From Ovis canadensis (taxonomy: Eukaryota > Chordata > Mammalia > Artiodactyla > Bovidae), in NCBI RefSeq assembly GCF_042477335.2, contig NC_091245.1, forward strand, positions 34,792,501-34,856,500: a stretch of 64,000 bases of DNA, in the 5' to 3' direction. Of the stretch, positions 44,380-55,745 are shown one piece after another (within the stretch, counting starts at the first letter, position 1; the number at the start of each line of letters is the position of its first letter). The translations under genes and the position numbers were made by a program. A model generated the notes under the pieces. The model ran no database searches. It saw only the letters and a list, made by a program, of their open reading frames with translations, and had not been told where the DNA came from.

Positions 44380-46560
44380 GAATATAATCACTTGTGCTTT
44401 TTCACAAAAGGAAACTGTGGAAACAAAAATAAAAAATTAGAATTAATAAATCTGTTATTCTACAACTTAAAAAATTACATGACAAAGTGAAAAATCTCCC
44501 ATCTCCTCCAGCTGTCGTTTCTGCTCTCAGAGGCAACCGTTAGTAACAGTTGTATATGCTTTTTCTTTTTTTTACCTTATTAATGTACCATGGATATATT
44601 TCCATTTTTTTGTGTTTTATAGCTCAGTTTTTTCAAAAATATTTAACAGCTTGAGGTATAATTTACATACCATAAAATCATCAATTTAAATGTATAATTC
44701 CATGATTTTATTAAGTTTACACCTTTGTATAATCATCACCATAATTAAATTTTAGAACATTTCTTTCTATTTCTAAGTGAAATTCGCTCAGTCGTGTCCA
44801 TCTCTTTGCTACTGTACAGTCCATGGAATTCTCCACGCCATAATACTGGAGTGGGTAGGTGAACCTTCTCCAGGGGTTCTTCCCAACCCAGAGATCAAAC
44901 CCAGGTCTCCCACATTGCAGGCGCATTCTTTACCAGCTGAGCCACCAAGAATACAGGCGTGAGTAGCCTGTTCCTTCTCCAGCAGATCTTCCCACCCCAG
45001 GAATCGAACCAGGGTCTCCTGCATTGCAGGCGGATTGTTTACCAACTGAGCGATCAGGGAAGCCCACAATATTTCTGTTTAAGCCCCAAAGTTCTTTATG
45101 CCTGTAGTCAGTCCTCAGCCCTCGATAGATAATTTTTTCTGTCTTTATAGTTGTTCTTTTCTAGAAAATTTACATAAATGGAATCATGCCACATATCTTC
45201 TTTTGTGTCTGACTTTTTTCACTTAGTGTAACGTTTTTAAGGTTAATTTATGTGGTTACACATATCATTGTATGGATATACCACACTTGGTTTCACCATT
45301 TGGTTAAACCATGATGAATATTTGATTTGTTCCCAGTTTTAGGGTATTTTGAATTTTGCTGCTGTGAATAGTCACATACAAGTCTCTATGTTGATGTATG
45401 TTTTTATTTTTCCTGCTTGGATACCAAGGAGTGAAATTGCTGGATTGTGTGATAAATTTTATTGCACTTCGTGAAATAGCTGCATTGTCTATCTTCTTGT
45501 TATTGTGTTGTAAGTGTTCTTTATATATTTCATATGTGCTTATTATCAGATGTATGAATTACAAATATTTTCTTCTAATATTTAGCTTATCTTTTCACTA
45601 TCTTGTTGTTTCTTTTAAAGAACAAAATTTTAATGAAGTCAAATTTATTATTTTTTTCTTTTATGAGTCTTGCTTTTTAATAAATCTTTGTCTAGCCCAT
45701 GTCATAAAGGTTTTCTCTGCAAGGATTATAGTCTTAATTCTTAACATTTGGGGATATGATACATTTTACAGTTAATGTTTATGTATGGCATAAGATAAAA
45801 GTCTCAAAGTATGGGGTCTTTTTGTATATGTTTTGTGGGAATGTTTTAGGTACAGTTTTATTTTTCAAGAAGGACTGCTTCTCAGTTTCTTATGTGACTT
45901 TGTTAAGTTTTATTCCCCTCAAATAGTTGTTTTTGATTATTTTGTCCAGTTTTATGTTTTTATTTTGTTAAGCGGATTTGCCAACTTCTTCATACTCCCA
46001 AACCCAGAATATGCTTCTGTACTTCTTTTTTTTTAATGGTGTAGAAAATTCTGTTTTATAGGTTTATTTAATAAAATAGTTTTCAGTAATTTTTATATTC
46101 ATAAACAGTTAACATTGGTTTATATAATATTTTACTTATTTATGCTAATAATTCATTAAAATAGTTTCCTAGAAGTGGGATTTCTGGGTCAAAAGTTATA
46201 TATGTTTTTAATTTTAAAAATACTATATTCTTCAAAATCTGTACTAAATTATCACATTGTTAGAATATAAGGAAGGCCCACTTCTCACTGTCTTGCCACT
46301 ATTAATACTATTTTTTTTAATTTTTACATTTTGCCAATAAGCAAGATGAAGAGTGGAATATTTTTATTTGCATTTATTTAATTTTAGTGGAGTTGGGAAT
46401 CGTTTTATATACTCTTTATATACTGTTTGTTTCTTTTATGAAGTGACATCTCATGTCCTTTGCTTAATTTCCAATTAGATTGATTGTCTTTTTTAGAATT
46501 GATATATAGAATATTGTGATATTGAGTTTTTATCTGTGTTTTGTTGTAAGTACTTTATTC
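44380..46560 (-). mobile_element. Old L1M-like LINE, 3' part
   Basis: Antisense L1 text: TTGAGGTATAATTTACATAC near 44652, TACACCTTTGTATAATCATC near 44719, ATAAATGGAATCATGCCACA near 45174, TTTTGCTGCTGTGAATAG near 45354, GAAGTGGGATTTCTGGGTC near 46171, TTTTATTTGCATTTATTT near 46362. Interrupted by SINE sequence at 44776-45067. Its right edge is unclear and may reach close to FGGY exon 3. Confidence 0.7.
44776..45067 (-). mobile_element. Bov-tA SINE with a second, partial copy
   Basis: 44776-44947 is a near full-length reverse SINE. It is followed at once by a second tRNA-head part (about 44950-45067: CCTTCTCCAGCAGATCTTCC, GGAATCGAACCAGGGTCTCC, GCGATCAGGGAAGCCC). The two head regions differ clearly, so they are not a recent duplicate of each other. 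Confidence 0.88.
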
Positions 46561-46642
46561 ATTTCCTTCTAGTCATAACTGTTTTAAGTCTTTTAAAAGC
46601 CTGTATTGTAATTTGTATTTTGTTTATTTGTTTTTAAAACAG

Positions 46643-46754
46643 AAAGTTGTACAAGGGGTCAATTTACACCAAATCCGAGGGCTTGGGTTTGATGCCACAT
46701 GTTCTCTGGTTGTTTTGGACAAGCAGTTTCGTCCTTTGCCAGTCAATCGTGAAG
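46643..46754 (+). CDS. FGGY: FGGY exon 3 (residues 67-103 and first base of codon 104)
   Basis: Second coding exon of the D-ribulokinase gene. AG acceptor at 46641-46642, donor GT at 46755 (AAG|GTAGGA). The 112-base exon enters in phase 0, matching exon 2, and leaves one base into a glycine codon. It encodes [20 protein letters not shown] followed by [33 protein letters not shown] is the strongly conserved FGGY_N strand-helix region; the equivalent place in ribulokinases and xylulokinases reads GIG(F/V)D-TCS. No frameshift or stop. Intron 2 upstream is 12,212 bases and largely repeats; antisense L1M-like sequence appears to run to within roughly 50-140 bases of this acceptor. Downstream intron 3 is 6,207 bases. 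Confidence 0.95.
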
Positions 46755-49159
46755 GTAGGACCGTTTCTGTCTCTTTTTCTGGTACTGGGAGACTGGCTGG
46801 GGCCCAGGGGGAGCATGAGATCAAGTGTCTGTTATCGCCATGAGTGAGATGCACGAATGGAGCATGGGGACCAGAGATCATGTCCCTAGAGGACATGTTG
46901 GACAGCAGTTAGTAGGAGAGGGGTGACCTTAGAATTAGGTGGATTAGGAAGAGACTCTGCTGTCTAGGGTACAAGAGCAACAGCAGAAAGTTTGATGTAG
47001 GATGGACATGGACTCATTAGCTCAGAGTGTGTAGCCTTGAAACAGGTAAGTGGTCTGGGCCTTTCCAAGGAAGGCAGCCTGGAGTTGCTTATGCATATGA
47101 ATTTCACCACCACGTTCATTTGAGTGGATGAGTCAAGTTAATTTAAAGGAAATAGAATAAGACAGGTAGAACCGTATATCACACAGAAGAAGCTGGAAAC
47201 AAATGGTCTCTATTTTCAATAGTCAGACCAAAGATGTTCCCATTGAATGATGTTGTTCTAATAGACACCTCATGAGTACTATAATGAGCTGTTTCAAATG
47301 TTTAAGTGCAACTTTCACCTACCATCAGAAAATTTTCATGGATGAGAATGTGCCCTTTTGGGATACTTTAGCCAGTAGTGCTAGCACTGAAGTTGCAACC
47401 CCAAAAGTCAGGTAGGTAATGGAAGTGAGTAAAGTGGGCCAAATTTGAGAAAAATAACAGCACATGTGCAGAGATAAATTTCAACTGATATTTATCCTTT
47501 TAATGGGTGGCAGACATTTGGGAGTGGTAGAGACTATGGCACATTGGAAATTGCATGCTGCATCTAAAGGAGTGTGGCTCTCTGCGTTTTCAGTTGGCTG
47601 TTACCAGCATAGGTATCACAGCATGCTTTGGGCTGTGTTAAAAAATCCTTAGTAGTGGGCACTGCGTAGTAGCACCTTTCTTAAATGGTGGCTGTAGACA
47701 CTGGGGTACTCTGAGATACTCTGAAATCGGAGTCAGACAGTTTCAGATCTTAACCCTGCTACTGCTGAGCGGTGACACCTTGAGTGAATCACTTAACCTC
47801 TGCATGACTTGGTTTCATCTCTGAAAGGCTTGGAATAATGAAACAGCACTTTGCTGTGAGAATTAAGTGAGAGACTGATACCTGATTGTTTAGAAAAGCT
47901 TCTTCCATCCAGTGATGAATTCTTTAACTTAGGAGAATGTGTTCCACTCATTCCTATGGACCTGATGCATGGAATGGTGATATTTATAAATGACATGCCC
48001 TGAAGAAGTATGCAAATGGGCGAATGATTAGAACACAAGTAGTAATGGTGACCATCTTTTATTCACACACATTTTTTCTAATCATGTCACATTTACTAGC
48101 ACTCCTTGGGTGCCGATCCCTGTCTTACTAAGTGATAAGGCTTCAAAGATGAATACAAGTGGTCCTTGTTCTCAGTGGCCAGCCACTGGCTCAGTTGGCA
48201 TTGTTCTGGTCCAGGAGCGGCCCCTGTCTGGACCACTTCAGAGAGCAGAGACCCAGAGAATGGGACTGAACCTGTGCACTCAGCTCTGCAGCAGCAAGCC
48301 CTCTCCAGCCGTGGAGCAGGCCGCCTGGGGAGGCTGCTGGGGCTTAAGGAGCGGTCAGGTGATGTTCTGTCAGGGATGTTGTGTGAGACATTCTCATTTT
48401 GTATGGAGCTTTAGATGCTAAGAGCCCTAAGTTCCAAGGACTCTATACCTCTAATCTGCTAAAATATATGGTTTTAAACTCTGGTTGCAAGTTAGAATTA
48501 ACTGGAGATCTTTTGATTATCAGTTCATGAGCCTCACCCAGAGTTGTTTTTATTCAGTTGGCTTGGGTGAACTTAGGCTATTAGTGTTTTTATAAAGTCT
48601 TCTCAATAATTCTAGTATTTGGAGAATCACTGGGTACAGATGAATGAACAGCTAAAATGTTAGGAACAAGAACATTTGAAATGGAGGAAGAATTCTTTGT
48701 TAAATCTGCTTATACAAGCACCCTCAGATACCATCTTTTCTTCTCAGTGTAGGTAGAATTGCTTCCTATTAACAATTAAAAGGGTATGTAGGAAGCTACC
48801 CTAATTATAAGTGTTGAAAATATTGGGTAATTAGGTTGCAACCTATTAAAGAAAAGAGTAGCCAGGTTGCAACTGTAATTATAAGTGTTGAAAAAAATTA
48901 TATTCCACCTAAAAGGTTAAAATGTGCCCATTCATCAAATGAACCCAGCTGCAGGTGCCCCTTACCAGTTTCTTGCCTTTCAGCAGGTTCTGTTAAGGTT
49001 AGATTTTATATGCAGTGGATTAGCCTGTGTTGGAAAGTGAAATTCAGAGTTTAAGGATGAATTAAAGGTTCTTTAGTGACTTGTCCTTACCTAGCAATGA
49101 CCCATTCTTGATTGGTCAATTGGAGTAATTGTGGAGTGGGATCAAAAAATAGCTATCAC
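46755..49159. other. FGGY intron 3, first part
   Basis: MIR-like piece at about 47720-47880 (CAGATCTTAACCCTGCTAC, AATCACTTAACCTCTGC); L2-like piece at about 48085-48180; MER5A-like hAT piece at about 48472-48632 (AAACTCTGGTTGCAAGTTAG, TTCTAGTATTTGGAGAATCA). Also a repeated AATTATAAGTGTTGAAAA at about 48803 and 48872. The rest looks unique. Confidence 0.5.
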
Positions 49160-49171
49160 CATTAAAACCAA

Positions 49172-49384
49172 GGGTTTCTGAGGTGGTGAGTGGTAAAGAA
49201 TCCACCTGCCAATGCAGGAGACACAAGAAATGCAGGTTCAGTCCCTGGGCTGGGAAAATCCCCTGGTGTAGGAAATGGCGACCCAATCCAGTATTCTTGC
49301 CTGGAAAATTCCATGGACAGAGGAGCCTGGCGAGCTACAGTTCTTGGGGCCACCAAGAGTCAGACATGACTGAGTGCACACGGA
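49172..49384 (+). mobile_element. Bov-tA SINE
   Basis: TGAGGTGGTGAGTGGTAAAG head, GTTCAGTCCCTGGGCTGG B-box, GTCAGACATGACTGAGTGC tail. Perfect 12-base target duplications CATTAAAACCAA at 49160-49171 and 49385-49396. Confidence 0.95.
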
Positions 49385-50127
49385 CATTAAAACCAAACCC
49401 CCAAGACTGGCAAAGTTTACCATCTTTGGATGGTAACCAAAAAAAAAAAAAAGAGAGAAAAATTCCCAAGTAAACTAAGTTCAGTAGTTTAAGGACACTG
49501 ACCTGTGTGATAAAATCATCTCATTGTTTGGTTTCTCTTCCTTTGAAGGTCAGAGCAGCTCTGGGTTGGATCATGGTGCCATTGCTCTGTGGTTCCTGCC
49601 TCTGCAGCCCGCCTGGCCCAGACCGTGACTCTGGGTGAACCATTCCAGCCACAGGAGCTCTTGGGAGGGAGAGGAATTGAGGGTGATAGTTTAGGGCCAG
49701 GGAGGAAGTTATGCCTAGGCCACTCTGCAACAGAAACCTCATGTTTCGATGGTTTTCTGACCTAGTCATTTCCTTCAAGTATCCCTGGAACACCTGTGAG
49801 GCATTCGCAGTATTAATTGAATGAGTACAGGGGTGAATAATTTGCCCAAGGGTAGACTGTGTAACCCTAATTCTTCTCTGTTAGATTGCTTCCAATTGTA
49901 TTAAATATGATGCCATCTTGGGTCTGTGCTCTGTTGGTCTCACATGCTGTCTCTGCTGTGTGGTCCCTCTTCCCTCACTCTTTCTTCACCTGCCTACCCA
50001 GTGACCAGTCATTTCCAGAATTAACCAAAAGCTTTCCTGCCTGTCGGAAGCCTCAGCTTTCGCTACCTGGGGCCTTCTCTGTGCCCCTCCTCTTCTGTGT
50101 ACCGTGTCCAGGTCTTCTGTCCTGTCA

Positions 50128-50183
50128 GTCATTACTAACAGTGTTTTGTTAGTGTTAGTCATTACTAACAGTGTTTTGTTAGT
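50128..50183. repeat. Tandem duplication, period 30, with inner dyad
   Basis: GTCATTACTAACAGTGTTTT then GTTAGT occurs twice, starting at about 50128 and 50158. Within each unit ACTAAC and GTTAGT are inverted repeats. Confidence 0.85.
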
Positions 50184-50587
50184 CTGTCAGTGTTTTGTCC
50201 ACTTACCCACCTGCTCCATAAGGGCAGGGTCTGTGGCACACTCTTCTTGGTATCGCAGCACCCAGCACTGTGTCTGGCATGTAGCAAATGGTTAATAAAA
50301 GATGAAGTGAACTTTCAGTGGAGTCTACAAGTGCTGGAAAGATTAACTTCCATGTTGTTGTCTATAATGAACATTATTAATTAAGAATCATAATAAATAG
50401 AATAAAGTAGCTGATTCTGCACAATCTTCATTTTGTCATTCTGAGCCTCTTCATGTAGAGCAGTAGTAGCTGACCCGTCTGTCTTTACAGTTAATGGTTT
50501 AGCAACAGGTGTTTTTGTCTTAAAGCAGCTGCAAATACATTCTATACAATATTGAAGATGAGCTACTGATACCATCCTTTTCAACAC

Positions 50588-50660
50588 CCACACACACATG
50601 TGTGCGTGTGTGTGTGCGTGTGTGTGCGTGTGTGTGTTTGCGTGTGTGTGTGTGCATGAT
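50588..50660. repeat. CA/TG inverted microsatellite
   Basis: CACCCACACACACATGTGTG changes at its centre from CA to TG repeats and continues as (TG)n with CG variants (GTGTGTGCGTG). The CA and TG arms are complementary; CACACACCC follows again at about 50670-50680. Confidence 0.9.
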
Positions 50661-50738
50661 ATGTGTTCACACACCCACATTCTGATTCCATGATGATTTT
50701 TGAATAGGACCTGGACATTAGTATTTTTTAAAGCTATC

Positions 50739-51035
50739 CCTGGAGAAGGGAATGGCATCCCACTCCAGTACTCTTGCCTGGCAAATCCCATGGACGGAGG
50801 AGCCTGGTAGGCTGCAGTCAGTGGGGCCACTGGGAGTTGGACACAACTGAGCGACTTCACTTTCACTTTTCACTTTCACGCATTGGAGAAGGAAATGTCA
50901 ACCCACTCCAGTGTTCTTGCCTGGAGAATCCCAGGGACCGGGGAGCCTGGTGGGCTGCCGTGTCTGTGGTCGCACAGGGTCGGACACAACTGACGTGACT
51001 TAGCAGCAGCTAAGTTTAGCTAAGTTTAGCTAAGT
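50739..51035 (+). mobile_element. BOV-A2 SINE with expanded tail
   Basis: CCTGGAGAAGGGAATGGCAT start, two monomers joined by TTCACTTTCACTTTTCACTT. The tail shows AGCTAAGTTT repeated at 51008 and 51018 and partly at 51028, an expansion with a 10-base period. Confidence 0.92.
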
Positions 51036-51808
51036 AGTAGCAGCAGGAGTTTCTAATGTGCAGCTAGGGTTGAGAGCCAGAGCTGTAAGTGGTTTTGTTA
51101 TGTAGTAGAATCCACTCAGCCCTTTATACAAAATCTTAGATGTGCCTATGGAAGGTTTCATGTACTTTCTTTTATTTTCAATGTGTTAATGTTGTTTGAG
51201 GAGCTTTTTGGGACCTGAAATCTCTCTGGTCAGGCAAATCAGTGATTGAAGCCTTGGCTTATTTCAAAGATGACCTAATTTAGATATTTTCTCAGGTTGA
51301 CTTTTTTGGTTATGTTTTAAAAATTCTTTTTCAAATATATGGAAGCATAAGGAAAATAAGATAACAGCCTCCTACGTATGTATGAGGATAAACAGATGAA
51401 GTTTTATCATATTTGCCACAATTCTTTTTTTTTTTAAGAAAAAAGCACTTTAGTCCATGCCCTCCTCCTCTCCTCTGTCCAGCAGGTGATGGTTCTGCTG
51501 TAGTTGGTGTTTACACTTTTCTTCTGTGCTTTTATCACAAGTGTGTATACCCACGACAACAAACAATATATATTGTATTTAAAAGTACCCCGACTGGTGT
51601 AGCTCAAGTTTAAACTTGTTTTACTAATTTATTTATCCATTCTCTGCACAGATCTACTTTCAAAACACATTTTTGCCTTTCTCAGCCATGAGAGAGCAGG
51701 CAGGTCTTCAAGCCTGAAGGCAGTTTGTCATTGAAAATGACCTAGATCTCAGAGTTGTTGTTAAGATTAAATGAGATAATGTATAAAAATGTTTAGCACA
51801 GGTCTGCC

Positions 51809-51857
<49 letters not shown>

Positions 51858-52961
51858 CTTTATAAACATTTGTTCTTAGCAAAATTATATAATAGCTGCA
51901 GTTATTTTGCCAATAAATAAAATAACACATGAAGTGCCTGGCTCAGGTCCTCTGGAGTCCTTTTTCTCTCTCCCGTTTATAATCTGCCAGGTATATTCAT
52001 TGCTGTTCTCTGCATTTTGCCATGGGAGGGGGCATGTGGCATGCAGAGGGCTGTGAAGAGTAGTGACTTGCCCATCACTGCAGTATGAATTAACAAGGCT
52101 GGGGGAGGGCCAGAGGAGCAACTAGGTCCTCTGTGGGCCACAGGGTGTCAGAGGCAGGAGGCGGACTTCCTATAAAACATTCCTCTTGAGGGTCTGCTGT
52201 GCGACAAGTATGTGCCATATCTTTATGCACATTATCTTTTGTTCAATGAGTGAAAAATCTCAGTTAATCCATCCAGGCCTGGTTGTCCCCATTTTATAGA
52301 GAAGAACACAGGCTGAGAAAAATTCCACAACTTTTTCAGTATCTCTGTACTGAAAGAGCGTTCCATGTTAGGTCTGCTTGGTTCCCCAAATGGAAGGAAA
52401 ATACTCCAGTGTTTCCCACGCCACAAAACCAACCACGTGAGGAAAAAGCACTTAAATTAACTAATTTTAATTAAAGTGACTAGAGGCAGTGAGACTGTAA
52501 GCAGATAATAGCTGTTATGTAGATGTAGATGATAATTATACCTGAAATTATATGTCCTGATTTCCAGGAGGCATACCTTAAAAAACTGAAGTATTGTTTA
52601 GGCTTATTTCATTGGTTCTTTGCTTGAGTATATGTCCAGGGAAGTTTTTCTTAGATATAAGGGATAGGAGAGGGGGAAAAGTTGAGAGAATGAATGGCAA
52701 TACTGTATAATTAATCAGTGAATCATGACTAGGTTTTTGCGTAGACATTTAGCCTTGGAACTATATTCAAAGAGTACATCTCTTGAAGGGAGATTGGAGG
52801 TTTGGGTGGGATGTACTAGTCAGTGCTGGTGGTGTTCCCTGTTGATGTGTGAAATTACAGAAGTGATTGTGAAGATTTCTGCCCTTGGGAATCCACAAAC
52901 ACCCCCTTGAATTAGAACGACAAGGATGTAGCAGTGTCCTCACTTTCCTTGTTTTTGCTAG
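51036..52961. other. FGGY intron 3, last part
   Basis: Old L1-like text at about 51290-51430 (GGTTATGTTTTAAAAATTC), a MIR 3' scrap at 51760-51805 (AGATTAAATGAGATAATG), then the CA microsatellite. The 300 bases before exon 4 look unique. Confidence 0.45.
51810..51854. repeat. (CA)n microsatellite, about 22 units
   Basis: Pure CA run in intron 3. Likely polymorphic. Confidence 0.97.
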
Positions 52962-53113
52962 GGGATTCCCATCGAAACATCATCATGTGGCTGGATCACC
53001 GGGCGGTCAGTCAGGTCCACCGGATCAACGAGACGAAGCACAGCGTCCTGCAGTACGTGGGGGGCGTAATGTCTGTGGAGATGCAGGCCCCGAAGCTTCT
53101 GTGGCTAAAAGAG
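52962..53113 (+). CDS. FGGY: FGGY exon 4 (residues 104-154)
   Basis: Third coding exon of the D-ribulokinase gene. AG acceptor at 52960-52961, strong donor GAG|GTGAGT at 53114. The first two bases complete the glycine codon begun in exon 3, then 50 full codons follow, so the exon ends in phase 0. It encodes (G)[17 protein letters not shown], then [20 protein letters not shown] and [24 protein letters not shown] is the W-x-D-x-R-A sugar-binding signature of FGGY kinases, and [19 protein letters not shown] is the conserved segment before the next substrate contact. The remaining two thirds of FGGY_N and all of FGGY_C must lie beyond the right end of this window. Confidence 0.96.
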
Positions 53114-55254
53114 GTGAGTGCACAGGCTTGGGGAGAGATTGCTAATAATAGCAGAGGATTCCTTCTAGGGAATCTATCCGTACCAGGCACCCTGCTCAAG
53201 TCTGCTGTGTTGGATTTTTCTAGCAACTCTCAGAAGGTTGATCCCATTTTGTTGATTCAGTAGCAGTTAAGTCATTCTGCTTAACTCATACAAGGCACTG
53301 TGATAAGTATTTGATGGGGATTATCTCTTTGAATCCTAACAGCAACCCTATAAAGTAGTTTTTTTTTCTTTTTTGCATGTGTTTTGTAAAAACTAAAACT
53401 AATAGAGATCCATCAGCTCACCCTGAGTGACTTAATCTTATTAGCAGCCACCCCCTAGTTTTCTTTTTCTTTTTTATGTGTTTTGTAAAAGCTAAAACTA
53501 AGAGAGATTCGTCGGCTCACCCTAAGTGACTCAGGAAGCATGCAACAGAGCCAGAATCTGAACCTAAAACCGACTCTGAAAGTGATTTTTCATAACAGCC
53601 AGTGCTCTACTGCAGTTCACAGGGGTTAATTACCATTTGAGTTAGAAAGTGGCAGAGCTGGGATTCAAGTCCTGATCTTCTAATGGGAACATTCTCTGCA
53701 TACTTTGAGCCCCCAGTGATTAATGTTTGACCTTGGTGGCATTTTACGGAATGCCTTTCTCATCTCACCTGAACTTCAGTTTCCATGTCCTTATATGATA
53801 AGGTGATCTCTGGACAAAGCACTTGCAGGTGGTTCCCATTTCCAGATGTTAGGATCATTTATGAAGTGCGGAGAATGGTGATGTCAACTTAATGGTTCCT
53901 GGTAGATATGGATGCATGAGAAAGTTCAGGTCCTCTGGGAACTGTAAGGACTTGAAAACCCGTAGTGCTCTGGTGAGAAGAGAATTCATCTAAGGGTAAG
54001 ACCTGCAGTGATTCATTTACTGGCTCTGGTGGGTTGGTTCTTCAATTACTCAAATGTGGGGTTGGGGGAGTTTCAGGGTACTGAGAAGGTGTCCTTGGAT
54101 TGCCACCATGGGGTAGAGAGAGATGAGCACAAAGGATATTGATAATTAAGGCAGGCTTGGGTTGTTGCTTGTTTAGTATATTGAGCTATTTTGTAAGTTT
54201 GAATTTGCAGAAAGATGTCTGTATTTGCTAGGAGTTTGAAAATACAATGTTTAAGGAGTCGGGGTTTCAGGATCCTAATTCTGACTCTACTAGCATCACA
54301 CTGTGTGACTTTGAGCAAAGCAATTCTCATTCCAGGCTTCACTTTTTCCGTCTAGAAGGTGAGTGAGTTGAACTGGGTCACTTTGAAAACTGGATACCAA
54401 AATATCCTGAAATAGAAATCAGATTACTAAACTGCCCTGCACTGCCCCCACACTCTATTCTGTGTTTGATAGGCTTTAATTAATTTCATTCTAGCAACCT
54501 CTGCCTGCTTGATGGCATAAGAAACTGAGGCTGAGAGAGAGGGTTATATGACTTCCCCAAACAGATGATAGAGCCAGAATGTAAACCGGTGTCTCCTGGT
54601 CTCTAATCCCAGCTCATCCCATTTGTCATGCAGTGCTGAAACCCTCTTTAAAGCTTGCCTGTCCAGGAAGTACCAGTAACAGGGGTGGTGGTGGTCTTTA
54701 AGCCAGCCTAAACATGGCACAAAGGAACAGATGGGTTGGCCATGTCACCCTTGTTGGCCATAGGTGAGGAACAGCCATTCTAAATTAGGTGAGGAGAATG
54801 GGACAGGTAGCCATTGGTGCAATACCAGCACCTTCCTGACACCTGGTTTGTAGCCAGCTTAGTGCTTTGTATCCCAGGAGATCTTAATATACATGCAGTT
54901 ATAAGCTTGTCTGGATATTTACCTATGTGCTTGAGATCAAAGTAAGCTAAATAAAACTCACAGAAAATAATATCTAGATTGCCTGGCTGTGATTATGTCC
55001 ATTCATTTAGTCGATTCCATTTCAGAATTTTCTGAGTAAGGCTCTAAACCGTGCCTCACTGTGTATTAAACTACCTGAACATTGAGCTTCAAACCTGTGT
55101 TTCAGATTTTTTACATTGATTTTTATTTTTTGGTAAGCATACCCAGGAATCCTTGCTGAGAATCCTTTGGTTTTACTGTGTTTGCAAATTCAAAATCAAA
55201 ACAACTTCTAAAATCAGTTTTTGCATCTTCTCCTTAAAGCGTGCCAGTGGCTTT
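53114..55254. other. Start of FGGY intron 4
   Basis: Contains the 99-base-period duplication at 53356-53535 and MIR-like scraps in reverse at about 53520-53560 and 54515-54610 (GAAACTGAGGCTGAGAGAG). No exon with both splice sites and an FGGY-like frame is visible. Confidence 0.5.
53356..53535. repeat. Diverged tandem duplication, period about 99
   Basis: Copy 1 (53356-53436) and copy 2 (53456-53535) share TGTGTTTTGTAAAA, CTAAAACTAA and GGCTCACCCT-AGTGACT-type blocks in the same order. Identity is about 80-90% by eye, so the event is old. Confidence 0.8.
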
Positions 55255-55400
55255 ATAGCTTCTCAAACTTTAATGTGTAAATGAATCACCTACTGAACTG
55301 TGGATTCTGACTTAGTAACCCTGAGATGGGACCTGAGAATTTGGGTTTCTAACAAGCTCCCAAGTGGTGCTGATGTTACTGCCTGCAGATTCACAAAACC
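55255..55400 (+). mobile_element. MER5A-like hAT MITE
   Basis: TTCTCAAACTTTAATGTGTA, CCTGAGAATTTGGGTTTCTA, ACAAGCTCCCAAGTGGTGCT: standard MER5A centre. The 3' inverted end is lost. Confidence 0.85.
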
Positions 55401-55520
55401 GCTTTTGGTTCTAAAGGCTTTTATACCCTTATATCCTGAAAAGCATCCGTGTATGGAGAAGTGGGAAGCAGTTTCTTCTTTTTAGTGGGCCTATGGGGAA
55501 CTGAGACATAGGGAAGTACT

Positions 55521-55745
55521 GCTTCCCAGGTGGCGCTAGTGGTAAAGAACCCAGCTGCCAATGCAAGAGATGTAAGAGACACGGGTTTGATCCCTGGGTC
55601 TGGTAGATCCCCTGGAGGAGGGAATAGTAACCCACTCCACTATTCTTGCCTGGAGAAATCCCATGGACAGAGGAGCCTGGCAGGCTACAGTCCATAGGAT
55701 CACGAAGAGTTGTACACAACTGAAGCGACTTAGCATACACGCATA
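55521..55745 (+). mobile_element. Bov-tA SINE
   Basis: GCTTCCCAGGTGGCGCTAGT head, CGGGTTTGATCCCTGGGTC B-box, CAACTGAAGCGACTTAGC tail. Full length. Confidence 0.93.

Larger units (their letters stand above)
49397..50738. other. FGGY intron 3, middle part
   Basis: Unique-looking apart from an A-run at 49440-49452, a 30-base tandem duplication at 50128-50183 and the CA/TG tract at 50588-50660. Confidence 0.5.
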
